Shown here: one piece after another, positions 7,306 to 14,150 of the stretch
How the letters are laid out: each line of letters starts with the position of its first letter
How positions within the stretch are numbered: the first letter of the stretch is position 1
Source: UBA3937 sp050951585
GTDB lineage: Bacteria > Bacillota > Peptococcia > DRI-13 > DTU073
Length of the DNA stretch: 20,712 bases
Assembly (NCBI GenBank): GCA_050951585.1
Contig: JBMNJI010000014.1
Span: 1-20,712, forward strand
Reading direction: 5' to 3'
The notes under the pieces: model-generated
What the model was told of the DNA's origin: nothing
Databases searched by the model: none
The model's input: the letters and a program-made list of their open reading frames with translations, nothing else
Translations under genes and position numbers: made by a program

Positions 7306-7719
7306 ATGAGTAATAAACCTAAAGTCGCATTTATATGTGTTCATAATTCATGTCGAAGCCAAATAGCTGAGGCACTTGGTAAGCATTATGCTTCTGATGT
7401 ATTTGAAAGTTATTCTGCTGGAACGGAAACTAAACCTCAAATTAATCAAGATGCTGTGCGACTAATGAAAGAGCTTTTTGGTATCGATATAGAGACAACT
7501 CAACATTCAAAGTTGCTTGATGAAGTACCTCCTGTAGATATAGTTGTTACAATGGGGTGCAATGTGGAATGCTCTTACCTTCCATGTAACCACAGGGAAG
7601 ATTGGGGATTGGATGATCCTACAGGTAAGCATGATGAGGAATTTAAAAAAGTAATAACTACAATAGAAGCAAAAATAAAAGAGCTTTGTTTTGTTTTTTG
7701 TTGGCAGAAGGATTTCTAA
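7306..7719 (+). CDS. arsC: Thioredoxin-coupled arsenate reductase, LMW-phosphatase fold
   Basis: 137 residues. ATG at 7306 is chosen over an in-frame TTG at 7267 because AAGGGGG (7291-7297) precedes it. The P-loop CVHNSCR (Cys11-Arg17) is the CX5R site where arsenate is attacked. Redox cysteines follow at 85, 89 and 94 (MGCNVECSYLPC), and EDWGLDDPTGK is the characteristic DP loop. The enzyme reduces As(V) to As(III), which the permease could export only if it accepts inorganic arsenite. The last ~12 residues (LCFVFCWQKDF) do not look like the usual polar helix and contain two extra Cys, suggesting that the 3' end was rearranged next to the convergent abl genes. Confidence 0.9.
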   Translation: MSNKPKVAFICVHNSCRSQIAEALGKHYASDVFESYSAGTETKPQINQDAVRLMKELFGIDIETTQHSKLLDEVPPVDIVVTMGCNVECSYLPCNHREDWGLDDPTGKHDEEFKKVITTIEAKIKELCFVFCWQKDF

Positions 7720-7734
7720 ATACAAGGAACCGGC

Positions 7735-8574
7735 TCAAATATGCTTGTACCACACATTCATGCTTTCGATTCTGCCGGAAATATTTGTGTTGTTTATTAA
7801 TGTCCCGCTGAAAGTGTAGCCTGCTTTGGCAAAAGTTATATTCATTCCGAAAGCAACTGCTCGGGCAATGGTGTAGAGAGTCTTATAGCCTTTATTGCGC
7901 ATTGACTTTTCCATTTGTTGAAGCAGGATTAAGGAAAGATTTTGGCCGCGGTAGGCTTCTAAGGTAGCAAAGTCGGTCATTTCACTGTTTTGAAATGCCG
8001 GGTCTGTTTCGCTGGAAGCAAGGGCGATTAATTGCGCCGACTTAAATATGCCAAAATAGATAATATTTTTTTTCATAGTATGGACTAGATAATCAGGATC
8101 ATGGATAGGAAAGGGATAGGTTTTAAAGACCTGTTTATAGATTTGTGCCATTGCAGATGTATCGCGTGGCGATAATACCTTGATCTGCATTCCCTGTGGC
8201 AAAGTCAAGCGCGCCTCGGGTTTATTTTTTGCTTTATCTTGTGCAGCAGCAAGCACTTGGTCTATAAGCGTACGTTCTATGCTTACAGCCCGTTTTTCAT
8301 CGAGGTATTTGCCCATAAAAACGTAATCTTCCTGCCCGTTTTTAAAGCGAGGGATGCAGGCTTCTCTCTGGTAGTCTGCCTGAGAAAAAAGTTTTTCTGC
8401 TGTTTGGGGAATCTTAACGAAAATTTTTGTGTAATTGGCTTTGAGCGCTAACTGTTCTAAAGTTGTAATAATCTGTTTTTGGTCTCTGAAATCATATTTC
8501 ATCAGGTAGATCCGGTTGTTTTCTTGCCCATGCTGAATTTGAGAATAGCCTATAGTTTCAATTACATCACTCAT
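7735..8574 (-). CDS. ablB: Beta-lysine N(epsilon)-acetyltransferase
   Basis: 279-residue GNAT-type acetyltransferase that acetylates (S)-beta-lysine at the epsilon-amino group with acetyl-CoA to give the compatible solute N-epsilon-acetyl-beta-lysine. It follows ablA on the same strand. The frame is open to 8610, and ATGs occur at 8610, 8589, 8583 and 8574; I choose 8574 (MSDVIETIGYSQ) because AblB proteins usually begin close to this motif, GGGA lies upstream and the overlap with ablA is then only 8 bases. The GNAT core is in the C-terminal half (about residues 130-279), with acetyl-CoA-loop-like YRGQNLSL. The protein ends WYKHI. The convergent arsC stop is 15 bases away, with no obvious terminator between them. 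Confidence 0.9.
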   Translation of the reverse strand: MSDVIETIGYSQIQHGQENNRIYLMKYDFRDQKQIITTLEQLALKANYTKIFVKIPQTAEKLFSQADYQREACIPRFKNGQEDYVFMGKYLDEKRAVSIERTLIDQVLAAAQDKAKNKPEARLTLPQGMQIKVLSPRDTSAMAQIYKQVFKTYPFPIHDPDYLVHTMKKNIIYFGIFKSAQLIALASSETDPAFQNSEMTDFATLEAYRGQNLSLILLQQMEKSMRNKGYKTLYTIARAVAFGMNITFAKAGYTFSGTLINNTNISGRIESMNVWYKHI

Positions 8575-9898
8575 CGTTTTCATTCCCATTGTTGCGCTGT
8601 TTTCGTTCAAGATTTTCGGGGATTAAAGTAATATCTTCTTCGAAGTCGCTTAACAGTTGGGCAATACCAATTGTCTTATATTCTATTTCGTTCTCATCAA
8701 TCTTTAATTGAAGATTACAGTTGCTGCATTCTAAATCACATGCGTTTTGTTCATCATAGGACGGCATTTTGTAAGTAGTGATAACTCCTTCATAGTTGCG
8801 CAAAACGATTTTATTAGTAGACCAAGAAAGTAAATAGTTGGGCATTATTGGTATTTTACCACCGCCACCTGGTGCGTCAATTACGTAGGTGGGTACTGCA
8901 AAACCGCTGGTGTGGCCACGCAGGTTTTCCATAATCTCGATACCTTTGCCGACATTGGTTCGAAAATGTTCCAGTCCTTCAGACAAATCACATTGATAGA
9001 GATAATAGGGGCGGACTCTATTGGCTACCAGTTTATGTACTAAGGACTTCATAATACGGGGGCAGTCATTTATTCCTCGTAACAAAACCGATTGGTTACC
9101 TAGCGGAATTCCGGCTTTAGTCAGTTTTTTTAAAGCTCTGCGCGAAGATCCGGTAATCTCGTTTGGATGGTTAAACTGTGTGTTAAGCCACAGATTATCG
9201 TATTTCTCCAAAATTCTAATAAGATTATCCGTTATTCGATAGGGCATAACAACCGGCATTCTTGAACCGATGCGGATTACCTCCACATGAGGTATTTGGG
9301 ATACTTCGCTGAGAATCCAGTCTAAGTATTCATCCGAAAGCATCAGCGGATCACCGCCGGAAAGCAAAACATCACGTACCTGGGGCGTATTCTTTATATA
9401 TTCAATTCCTTGCATAACATCATCTTTAGAGGGAATAGAATCAACATCGCCTACTTTGCGTTTCCGGGTGCAGTGGCGGCAATACATGGCGCAGATTTGG
9501 CTGATATAAAATAGTACACGGTCGGGATAACGGTGAGTAATCCCGGGAACAGGGCTGTCTGTGTCTTCGTATAAAGGATCGTCCATTTCACAATCAGATA
9601 GCTTAAGTTCTATTGGATTAGGGAAACATTGTTTAAATATCGGATCATTCTCAGGATCATCGGTATCCACCAACGATAAGTAATATGGAGTTACAGCTAA
9701 AGGGAATTTATCAATAGTTTGTTGAATTGCTTTCTTCTTTTCTTCAGAAAAGGTTGTTCCAAGAATTCTCTCAACTGTCTCGACATTGCGGATGGTATTT
9801 TTAATCTGCCATTTCCAGTCGTACCATTTTGTGAGGAGTTTGTTTGAGATTTCTTCTTTGTTAATTCTGTCTTTAGTTAAATTAATAGTTTCATGCAT
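8567..9898 (-). CDS. ablA: Lysine 2,3-aminomutase, radical SAM
   Basis: 443-residue PLP- and SAM-dependent aminomutase converting L-lysine to (S)-beta-lysine. The radical-SAM cluster motif CAMYCRHC gives Cys136, Cys140 and Cys143, the SAM-binding GGDPL follows at 181-185, the PLP lysine is Lys348 in DAPGGGGKIP, and Cys279 with CDLECSNC (387-394) match the zinc ligands of known enzymes. ATG at 9898 follows AGAAAGGAT on the minus strand. ablB overlaps its 3' end, so the pair supplies an osmolyte rather than lysine fermentation, for which kamDE-type partners would be expected. The consensus promoter at 10011-10039 drives it. Confidence 0.95.
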   Translation of the reverse strand: MHETINLTKDRINKEEISNKLLTKWYDWKWQIKNTIRNVETVERILGTTFSEEKKKAIQQTIDKFPLAVTPYYLSLVDTDDPENDPIFKQCFPNPIELKLSDCEMDDPLYEDTDSPVPGITHRYPDRVLFYISQICAMYCRHCTRKRKVGDVDSIPSKDDVMQGIEYIKNTPQVRDVLLSGGDPLMLSDEYLDWILSEVSQIPHVEVIRIGSRMPVVMPYRITDNLIRILEKYDNLWLNTQFNHPNEITGSSRRALKKLTKAGIPLGNQSVLLRGINDCPRIMKSLVHKLVANRVRPYYLYQCDLSEGLEHFRTNVGKGIEIMENLRGHTSGFAVPTYVIDAPGGGGKIPIMPNYLLSWSTNKIVLRNYEGVITTYKMPSYDEQNACDLECSNCNLQLKIDENEIEYKTIGIAQLLSDFEEDITLIPENLERKQRNNGNENDE

Positions 9899-10010
9899 AT
9901 AAAAATCCTTTCTTTAGAGGGAAATACCCCGTAATTTATCTTGTTGCTCGTTTTTGATTACCTGCAAAACAAAACCTTTTGTGATGAAGACAAAAAACTT
10001 TTATAAAATA

Positions 10011-10039
10011 ATTATATAGTTGTTACGATTGTTTGTCAA
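10011..10039 (-). promoter_or_regulatory. Consensus sigma-A promoter of ablA-ablB
   Basis: On the minus strand TTGACA (10039-10034), a 17-bp spacer and TATAAT (10016-10011) are both perfect hexamers at ideal spacing, giving a leader of roughly 105 bases before ablA. A second TTGACA lies at 10049-10044, 10 bp further upstream. Osmotic control would probably act through the nearby palindrome or supercoiling; this is inference. Confidence 0.85.
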
Positions 10040-10048
10040 AAAATGTCA

Positions 10049-10068
10049 ATATGGAAACTTTTCCATAT
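10049..10068. promoter_or_regulatory. 9-bp-arm palindrome upstream of the abl promoter
   Basis: ATATGGAAA (10049-10057) and TTTCCATAT (10060-10068) are perfect inverted arms around CT. It sits 9 bp upstream of the ablA -35 element, a common place for an activator or an upstream repressor site. The cognate regulator is not in the window as far as I can tell. Confidence 0.6.
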
Positions 10069-10119
10069 CGTGTCTATATATCAATTTTTTTTAAATAATA
10101 ATATGGTTAGTACTTACAG

Positions 10120-10145
10120 GCCTTGGATGCAATTACCGCCAAGGC
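10120..10145. promoter_or_regulatory. Hairpin in the divergent intergenic region
   Basis: GCCTTGG (10120-10126) and CCAAGGC (10139-10145) are perfect 7-bp inverted arms with a 12-base loop, followed by no T-run. It lies inside a G-rich stretch distinct from the AT-rich surroundings. Function unknown; it may belong to a decayed gene remnant. Confidence 0.4.
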
Positions 10146-10213
10146 TAGCGAGGGGGTAGTGCTTCTGTTAATGTAAAATTACTTTGGGAAAAATTAAAAA
10201 AGGAGATGCTCTT

Positions 10214-10311
10214 ATGGAACTAATTATCATGTAATCATCGAGAAAATCAGTAATAGTTATGAAAAGGAACCAAAAAATCTGATTCCTTGGTACAAAGAAG
10301 ACGTTAAATGA
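10214..10311 (+). pseudogene. Frameshifted mini-ORF between divergent operons
   Basis: AGGAGA at 10201-10206 precedes ATG at 10214, a proper initiation site, but the frame stops after six codons (MELIIM). In another frame a coherent stretch runs from about 10228 to a TGA at 10309-10311: HVIIEKISNSYEKEPK then NLIPWYKEDVK. A one-frame shift near 10228-10234 would join start and body into a protein of roughly 32 residues. The short open segment MVSTYRPWMQLPPRLARG upstream (10103-10159) may be part of the same decayed gene. The family is not recognised; it could also be a fortuitous reading. Confidence 0.3.
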
Positions 10312-10331
10312 GAGTGGGGTAACCTTAGTTA

Positions 10332-10359
10332 TTGACATATGTCGAAAAACGGGTATAAT
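10332..10359 (+). promoter_or_regulatory. Promoter of the ORP-like operon
   Basis: TTGACA (10332-10337), a 16-bp spacer and TATAAT (10354-10359) are perfect hexamers, 47 bp upstream of the DUF5320 start. The -35 element is embedded in one GACATATGTC dyad and the transcript start would lie just before the second. Confidence 0.9.
10333..10343. promoter_or_regulatory. Operator dyad copy 1 (overlaps -35)
   Basis: TGACATATGTC contains the perfect 10-bp palindrome GACATATGTC (10334-10343). It shares TGACA with the -35 hexamer, so a bound protein would block RNA polymerase. A second copy lies 38 bp downstream, centre to centre. Confidence 0.75.
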
Positions 10360-10370
10360 GAAATTATAAA

Positions 10371-10382
10371 TGACATATGTCA
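10371..10382. promoter_or_regulatory. Operator dyad copy 2 (downstream of -10)
   Basis: TGACATATGTCA is a perfect 12-bp palindrome located 12 bp after the -10 hexamer, at or just after the expected transcript start. With copy 1 it brackets the promoter. The most likely binder is a regulator encoded in the operon (the DUF134 protein), which is inference. Confidence 0.75.
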
Positions 10383-10405
10383 CAAATAATAAGGAGGTGG
10401 ATGGT

Positions 10406-10666
10406 ATGCCGGGAAGAGATGGAACCGGTCCGGTAGGTGCAGGGCCAATGACAGGAAGAGGGCTCGGACTATGCACAGGCGTAAATACAGTTAAATATGG
10501 TGCCGGTTTTGGGATGGGCTTAGGTCGCGGATTAGCCTGTAGACACGGCTTTAGCGGCGGTTTAGGCGGCGGCTATGGTAGAACGCAAAAAGAATTGCTT
10601 CAAGAGCAAAAAGAATTACTGCAGAGCCGGCTCGAAGTCATTGATAAACAGTTAGAGAACCTATAA
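10406..10666 (+). CDS. DUF5320 glycine-rich small protein
   Basis: 86 residues. ATG at 10406 is preferred over an upstream in-frame ATG (10370) because AAGGAGGTGG (10391-10400) precedes it and the family begins MPGRDGTGP. The first ~60 residues are Gly/Met/Arg-rich (GPMTGRGLGLC, GMGLGRGLACRHG) with Cys at about 24 and 46, matching DUF5320. The last ~25 residues (QKELLQEQKELLQSRLEVI) are a short coiled coil. Such genes often sit beside NifX-like and Mrp-type genes in anaerobes, as here. No enzymatic motif; a scaffold or metal-binding role is possible but unproven. Confidence 0.8.
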   Translation: MPGRDGTGPVGAGPMTGRGLGLCTGVNTVKYGAGFGMGLGRGLACRHGFSGGLGGGYGRTQKELLQEQKELLQSRLEVIDKQLENL

Positions 10667-10686
10667 CAGTTAATGGCTAACAACCA

Positions 10687-10722
10687 GCAGAGAAAAATGG
10701 AGGACGCTCCGGCTTTCTCTGC
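10687..10722 (+). promoter_or_regulatory. Stem-loop between the DUF5320 and DUF134 genes
   Basis: GCAGAGAAA (10687-10695) and TTTCTCTGC (10714-10722) are perfect 9-bp arms. Inside, GGAG (10699-10702) pairs with CTCC (10707-10710) around a GACG loop. No T-run follows and the next ribosome binding site is 10 bases on. It is probably an mRNA hairpin that stabilises the upstream message or partly attenuates downstream genes. Confidence 0.6.
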
Positions 10723-10743
10723 CTGAAATGAGGTGATAAGATT

Positions 10744-11121
10744 ATGCCCAGACCAATAAAATGGAGAAAAGTGTGCTGTCTGCCGGAAAGAAGTAAATTT
10801 GGGCCTCTTGATGCCCCCGCAAATGAGCAAAACCATGTTAATATGACGGTTGACGAATATGAAACGATAAGATTAATCGATTTAGAAGGATTCACTCAAG
10901 AAGAGTGCGCTCGTCAAATGAATGTGGCCCGTACTACCGTTCAGGGAATATATATCGAAGCAAGAAAAAAGTTAGCTGAATCATTGATCAACGGTAAAGT
11001 GTTGCTGATTAAAGGCGGCGAATATCGACTCTGCGACGGCTTGGGAAACGGATGTGGCCGTGGTTGTCATAGACATGGTCGTGGCAGGAGATTTTTTGAT
11101 AATGAGCTTCAAGATGACTGA
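10744..11121 (+). CDS. DUF134 (UPF0251) DNA-binding protein, likely operon regulator
   Basis: 125 residues; ATG at 10744 behind GAGGTGAT. The protein begins RPIKWRKVCCLPE, typical of the DUF134 family. Residues about 34-80 form a sigma-70 region-4-like helix-turn-helix: MTVDEYETIRLIDLEGFT then QEECARQMNVARTTVQGIY. The C-terminal tail is metal-ligand rich (Cys97, Cys104, Cys108, His109, His111) followed by a basic HGRGRR stretch. Because it is the only clear DNA-binding protein in the operon, it is the best candidate to bind the GACATATGTC dyads, and the tail could sense metal or redox state. Both points are inference. Confidence 0.85.
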   Translation: MPRPIKWRKVCCLPERSKFGPLDAPANEQNHVNMTVDEYETIRLIDLEGFTQEECARQMNVARTTVQGIYIEARKKLAESLINGKVLLIKGGEYRLCDGLGNGCGRGCHRHGRGRRFFDNELQDD

Positions 11122-11142
11122 GAAAAAGAACGGAGGATTCTT

Positions 11143-11511
11143 ATGAAAATAGCAGTTCCTGTTGATGAGAAAGATTTGAAGTCAAAAGTATGCGTATCCT
11201 TTGGTCGTACTCCATATTTCCTCATCTATAATACTGAAACTAAAGAAAGCGTATTTCTTGAAAATAGTGCGGCAGCAAGTACAGGCGGTGCGGGGATCAA
11301 GGCCGCACAGACCATAGTTGACAATGGGGTAAGTGCATTATTAACACCACGCTGTGGTGAAAATGCCGCTGACGTACTCAAAGCTGCCGATATCAAGATT
11401 TATAAAACGAAAAGTGTTGCTATCAACGATAATATAGAGGCCTTTATTGACGGAAAACTTCCCTTGCTGGATGAAATTCATGCCGGTTTTCATGGGCGTG
11501 GAGGAAATTAA
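11143..11511 (+). CDS. NifX-like (dinitrogenase FeMo-cofactor family) protein, copy 1
   Basis: 122 residues of the NifX/NifB-C-terminal/MTH1175 fold (RNase-H-like). The sequence opens MKIAVPVDEKDLKSKVCVSFGR and continues with the glycine stretch STGGAGIKAAQTIVDNGV and the LLTPRCGENAADVL loop, where Cys71 lies at the expected cofactor pocket. ATG at 11143 follows CGGAGG. It has no nifHDK context, so nitrogen fixation is unlikely; ORP of Desulfovibrio, which holds a Mo-Cu-S cluster, is a relative. The stop is two bases from the next start (11513). Confidence 0.85.
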   Translation: MKIAVPVDEKDLKSKVCVSFGRTPYFLIYNTETKESVFLENSAAASTGGAGIKAAQTIVDNGVSALLTPRCGENAADVLKAADIKIYKTKSVAINDNIEAFIDGKLPLLDEIHAGFHGRGGN

Positions 11512-11512
11512 G

Positions 11513-12391
11513 ATGAGGATAGCTGTGCTAAGTGGCAAAGGAGGCACAGGGAAAACACTGGTTTCGGTTAATTTAGCTGCAGCAGCACACAAAGCGGTCT
11601 ATATTGACTGTGACGTTGAGGAGCCGAATGGCCATCTTTTTTTTAAACCTGCGGTTATTCAGGAGGAAGAAATAGCAATCAAAATTCCGGCAGTAGATAA
11701 TACGCGTTGCAACGGATGTCGGCAGTGTGTTGATTTTTGTAAATTTAATGCGCTCGCCTCTATCAAGAACCAGAACAAGTTAATTATTTTCGAAGAGGTT
11801 TGTCATTCTTGCGGTGGCTGTATTATGCTTTGCCCTGAGAAGGCACTAACGGAAAAGGAAAAAGTAATTGGGAAGATACAGAAAGGCATGTCGGACGCTG
11901 TGACTGTGTATACAGGAATACTAAATATCGGTGAAGCGTCGGGCATCCCCATCATAAAGCAATTACTGGATGATCACAAGGATACTTCCGGTATGCCGGT
12001 TTTTATTGACTGTCCTCCCGGCAGTGCCTGTATTGTTATGGAAAGTATCAAAGACGCGGATTATTGTATTCTGGTCGCTGAACCAACCTTGTTTGGCGTT
12101 CACAACCTCAATATGGTCTATGAACTGGTTAAACTATTTGGGAAGCAGTTTAGTGTGGTCTTAAACAAATGCCTCGACGGCGAGAATCCGGCAGAGAAAT
12201 TTTGTATCGAAAAAAATATTAAGATTATAGGGAGAATTCCCTTTGATACAGAACTTGGTATAATTAATTCAAATGCCGAAATCGCAGTAAGGAAAAACCC
12301 AAAATATGGGGATATATTTTCTTCCCTTTTGGAAACAGTGGTCAGGGAGGTGCAACATAAGCATGAAACAACTTCTCATTCTCAGCGGTAA
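11513..12391 (+). CDS. MinD/Mrp-like ATPase with two [4Fe-4S] motifs, copy 1
   Basis: 292 residues. ATG at 11513 is chosen because GGAGG (11500-11504) precedes it; an in-frame ATG at 11447 lies inside the preceding gene. The deviant Walker A motif GKGGTGKT is at 8-15. Two ferredoxin clusters are inserted after the first beta strands: CNGCRQCVDFC (Cys66, 69, 72, 76) and CHSCGGCIMLC (Cys97, 100, 103, 107). Walker B/switch region FIDCPPGSAC follows near residue 165. The related DVU2103/DVU2104 ATPases of the Desulfovibrio ORP cluster have the same layout. It presumably couples ATP hydrolysis to cluster or metal transfer with its neighbour. It overlaps the next gene by 29 bases. Confidence 0.9.
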   Translation: MRIAVLSGKGGTGKTLVSVNLAAAAHKAVYIDCDVEEPNGHLFFKPAVIQEEEIAIKIPAVDNTRCNGCRQCVDFCKFNALASIKNQNKLIIFEEVCHSCGGCIMLCPEKALTEKEKVIGKIQKGMSDAVTVYTGILNIGEASGIPIIKQLLDDHKDTSGMPVFIDCPPGSACIVMESIKDADYCILVAEPTLFGVHNLNMVYELVKLFGKQFSVVLNKCLDGENPAEKFCIEKNIKIIGRIPFDTELGIINSNAEIAVRKNPKYGDIFSSLLETVVREVQHKHETTSHSQR

Positions 12392-13262
12392 AGGCGGGAC
12401 CGGAAAGACAACAATAGCAAGCGCCTTTATTAAGCTTTCGGGTGCCAGAGCGTATGCGGATTGCGATGTTGATGCACCTAATCTGCACCTCGTAACAGGA
12501 CAGGGTTTTGCACCGAAAAAAACAGATTATTATGGATTGCCTAAAGCGGAGATAAATGCAGAGCGATGCATTAAATGTAATCAATGTAGACAAAAATGCC
12601 GTTTTAGTGCAATCTTAATAGAGAAGAAACATTTAGTAGAAAAGAATTATCAGGTAGACCCATTTGCCTGTGAGGGTTGCGGAGTATGCGAGGCCGTGTG
12701 TCCTGTGGGAGCAATAGCGTTAAAACCGGCTGTGGCGGGAGAATTGATGCTGTATTCCAATGAGAAAAAGGTCTTTTCGACGGCCCAGCTCAAGATGGGT
12801 AGTGGTACATCCGGAATGCTGGTTACTGAGGTGAAAAAGCAGATGAAGTCGGCAGCAGCCGATACAGAGCTGGCTATTATTGACGGTTCTCCGGGAATTG
12901 GGTGCCCGGTTATTGCCTCTCTAAGCGGTGTTGACATGGTATTAATCGTAGCTGAACCTTCTGTTTCAGGGATTAGTGATATGGAACGCATCATAAAAAC
13001 AGCGACTAAATTTGGCACAAAGATAGCAGTATGTATCAACAAATATAATACCAACATTGAAAACACAGAAAAAATAGAAGAGTTTTGTGCAAAACAAGGC
13101 TTGCCCTTTATCGGCAAAATTCCATTTGATGCGGAGGCAGTAAAAGCAATTAATAACGGACAGACTATTGTGGATATAGAGTGTCCATCAGGGACGGCAG
13201 TCACAGCGGTTTACCATAAAACAATAGCGCTGCTTTTTGAAGAAGATGGCAGGTCGGCTTAA
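12363..13262 (+). CDS. MinD/Mrp-like ATPase with two [4Fe-4S] motifs, copy 2
   Basis: 299 residues, a paralogue of the preceding gene. ATG at 12363 follows GGGAGGTG (12344-12351), which lies inside copy 1, so translation is probably coupled. Walker A GKGGTGKT at 9-16; ferredoxin motifs CIKCNQCRQKC (Cys69, 72, 75, 79) and CEGCGVCEAVCP (Cys103, 106, 109, 113); IIDGSPGIGCPV in the Walker B region. The two ATPases differ enough to suggest a heterodimer rather than a recent duplication. Probable role: ATP-driven assembly or handover of a metal-sulfur cluster to the NifX-like proteins. Homologues are often misnamed cobyrinic acid a,c-diamide synthase. Confidence 0.9.
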   Translation: MKQLLILSGKGGTGKTTIASAFIKLSGARAYADCDVDAPNLHLVTGQGFAPKKTDYYGLPKAEINAERCIKCNQCRQKCRFSAILIEKKHLVEKNYQVDPFACEGCGVCEAVCPVGAIALKPAVAGELMLYSNEKKVFSTAQLKMGSGTSGMLVTEVKKQMKSAAADTELAIIDGSPGIGCPVIASLSGVDMVLIVAEPSVSGISDMERIIKTATKFGTKIAVCINKYNTNIENTEKIEEFCAKQGLPFIGKIPFDAEAVKAINNGQTIVDIECPSGTAVTAVYHKTIALLFEEDGRSA

Positions 13263-13307
13263 AAATATTTGCCGAGGCAATAAAAATATTAAATAAGGAG
13301 TAATAAT

Positions 13308-14150
13308 ATGAGTGAGAATTGCAATCAAAGCTGCAGCAGTTGTTCGGAGGACTGTGCAGAAAGAAAAGAAGCAAAAGTTGATTTCTCCGAAAAACTGCAT
13401 GAAATGAGCAGTGTGAAAAAAGTTATCGGAGTGGTTAGTGGCAAAGGAGGAGTCGGCAAATCACTTGTCACCTCCATGCTTGCTGTTACCATGAACAGAA
13501 TGGGTTTTCATACCGCTATTCTTGATGCAGATGTTACCGGGCCGTCTATTCCTAAAGCATTTGGCATCAAAGAAAAAGCCACAGGCAGTGAGCTTGGCTT
13601 ATTACCTGTTAAAACAAAAACCGGCATTGACATCATGTCTGTTAATTTGCTTTTAGAAAACGATACTGATCCTGTTGTCTGGAGAGGACCGATAATTGCC
13701 GGTACGGTCAAGCAGTTCTGGACTGATGTAATCTGGAGCGACGTAGATTTTATGTTTATTGATATGCCACCCGGCACCGGCGATGTTCCCCTTACGGTAT
13801 TTCAATCTATAGCTGTTGACGGGATTATTGTCGTAACCTCTCCGCAGGAACTGGTATCCATGATTGTATCCAAAGCAGTTAAAATGGCGGAGATGATGAA
13901 TATCCCTGTTATTGGTCTGGTAGAAAACATGTCTTATTTTCGATGCCCTGATAATGGCAAGGACTATCAGATCTTTGGGGATAGTCACATCGAAGAAATT
14001 GCTGAGAAGCATAACTTAAAGGTTCTTGCTAAATTACCGATCGACCCGAAAATATCTGCTAGCTGTGACAAAGGTACGATAGAACTTTTTGAAGGCAACT
14101 GGTTTGCTCCGGTTGCAAATATATTAGAGCAAATGGAGGAGAAAAAATAA
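13308..14150 (+). CDS. Mrp/NBP35-type P-loop ATPase
   Basis: 280 residues; ATG at 13308 after AAGGAG. Mrp proteins bind and transfer [4Fe-4S] clusters. Walker A GKGGVGKS is at 45-52, and FIDMPPGTGD (150-159) is the Mrp signature. The N-terminus has four cysteines in CNQSCSSCSEDC (Cys5, 9, 12, 16), like the NBP35 type. The usual C-terminal CPxC bridge is changed: ENMSYFRCPDNG has Cys213 but Asn216 in place of the second Cys, so the classic interdimer cluster site is incomplete. The stop overlaps the next gene's start by one base. In Desulfovibrio an Mrp-ORP protein belongs to the same cluster, fused rather than adjacent. Confidence 0.9.
   Translation: MSENCNQSCSSCSEDCAERKEAKVDFSEKLHEMSSVKKVIGVVSGKGGVGKSLVTSMLAVTMNRMGFHTAILDADVTGPSIPKAFGIKEKATGSELGLLPVKTKTGIDIMSVNLLLENDTDPVVWRGPIIAGTVKQFWTDVIWSDVDFMFIDMPPGTGDVPLTVFQSIAVDGIIVVTSPQELVSMIVSKAVKMAEMMNIPVIGLVENMSYFRCPDNGKDYQIFGDSHIEEIAEKHNLKVLAKLPIDPKISASCDKGTIELFEGNWFAPVANILEQMEEKK

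Noticed and set aside
12650..13204. 184-codon open frame on the minus strand
   Set aside because: It is antisense to the ferredoxin-ATPase gene, whose motifs are complete; the length reflects the coding bias of the other strand.
11513..13262. Cobyrinic acid a,c-diamide synthase genes
   Set aside because: This common database name comes from the shared P-loop fold; no cobalamin genes are nearby and the double ferredoxin motifs mark a different group.
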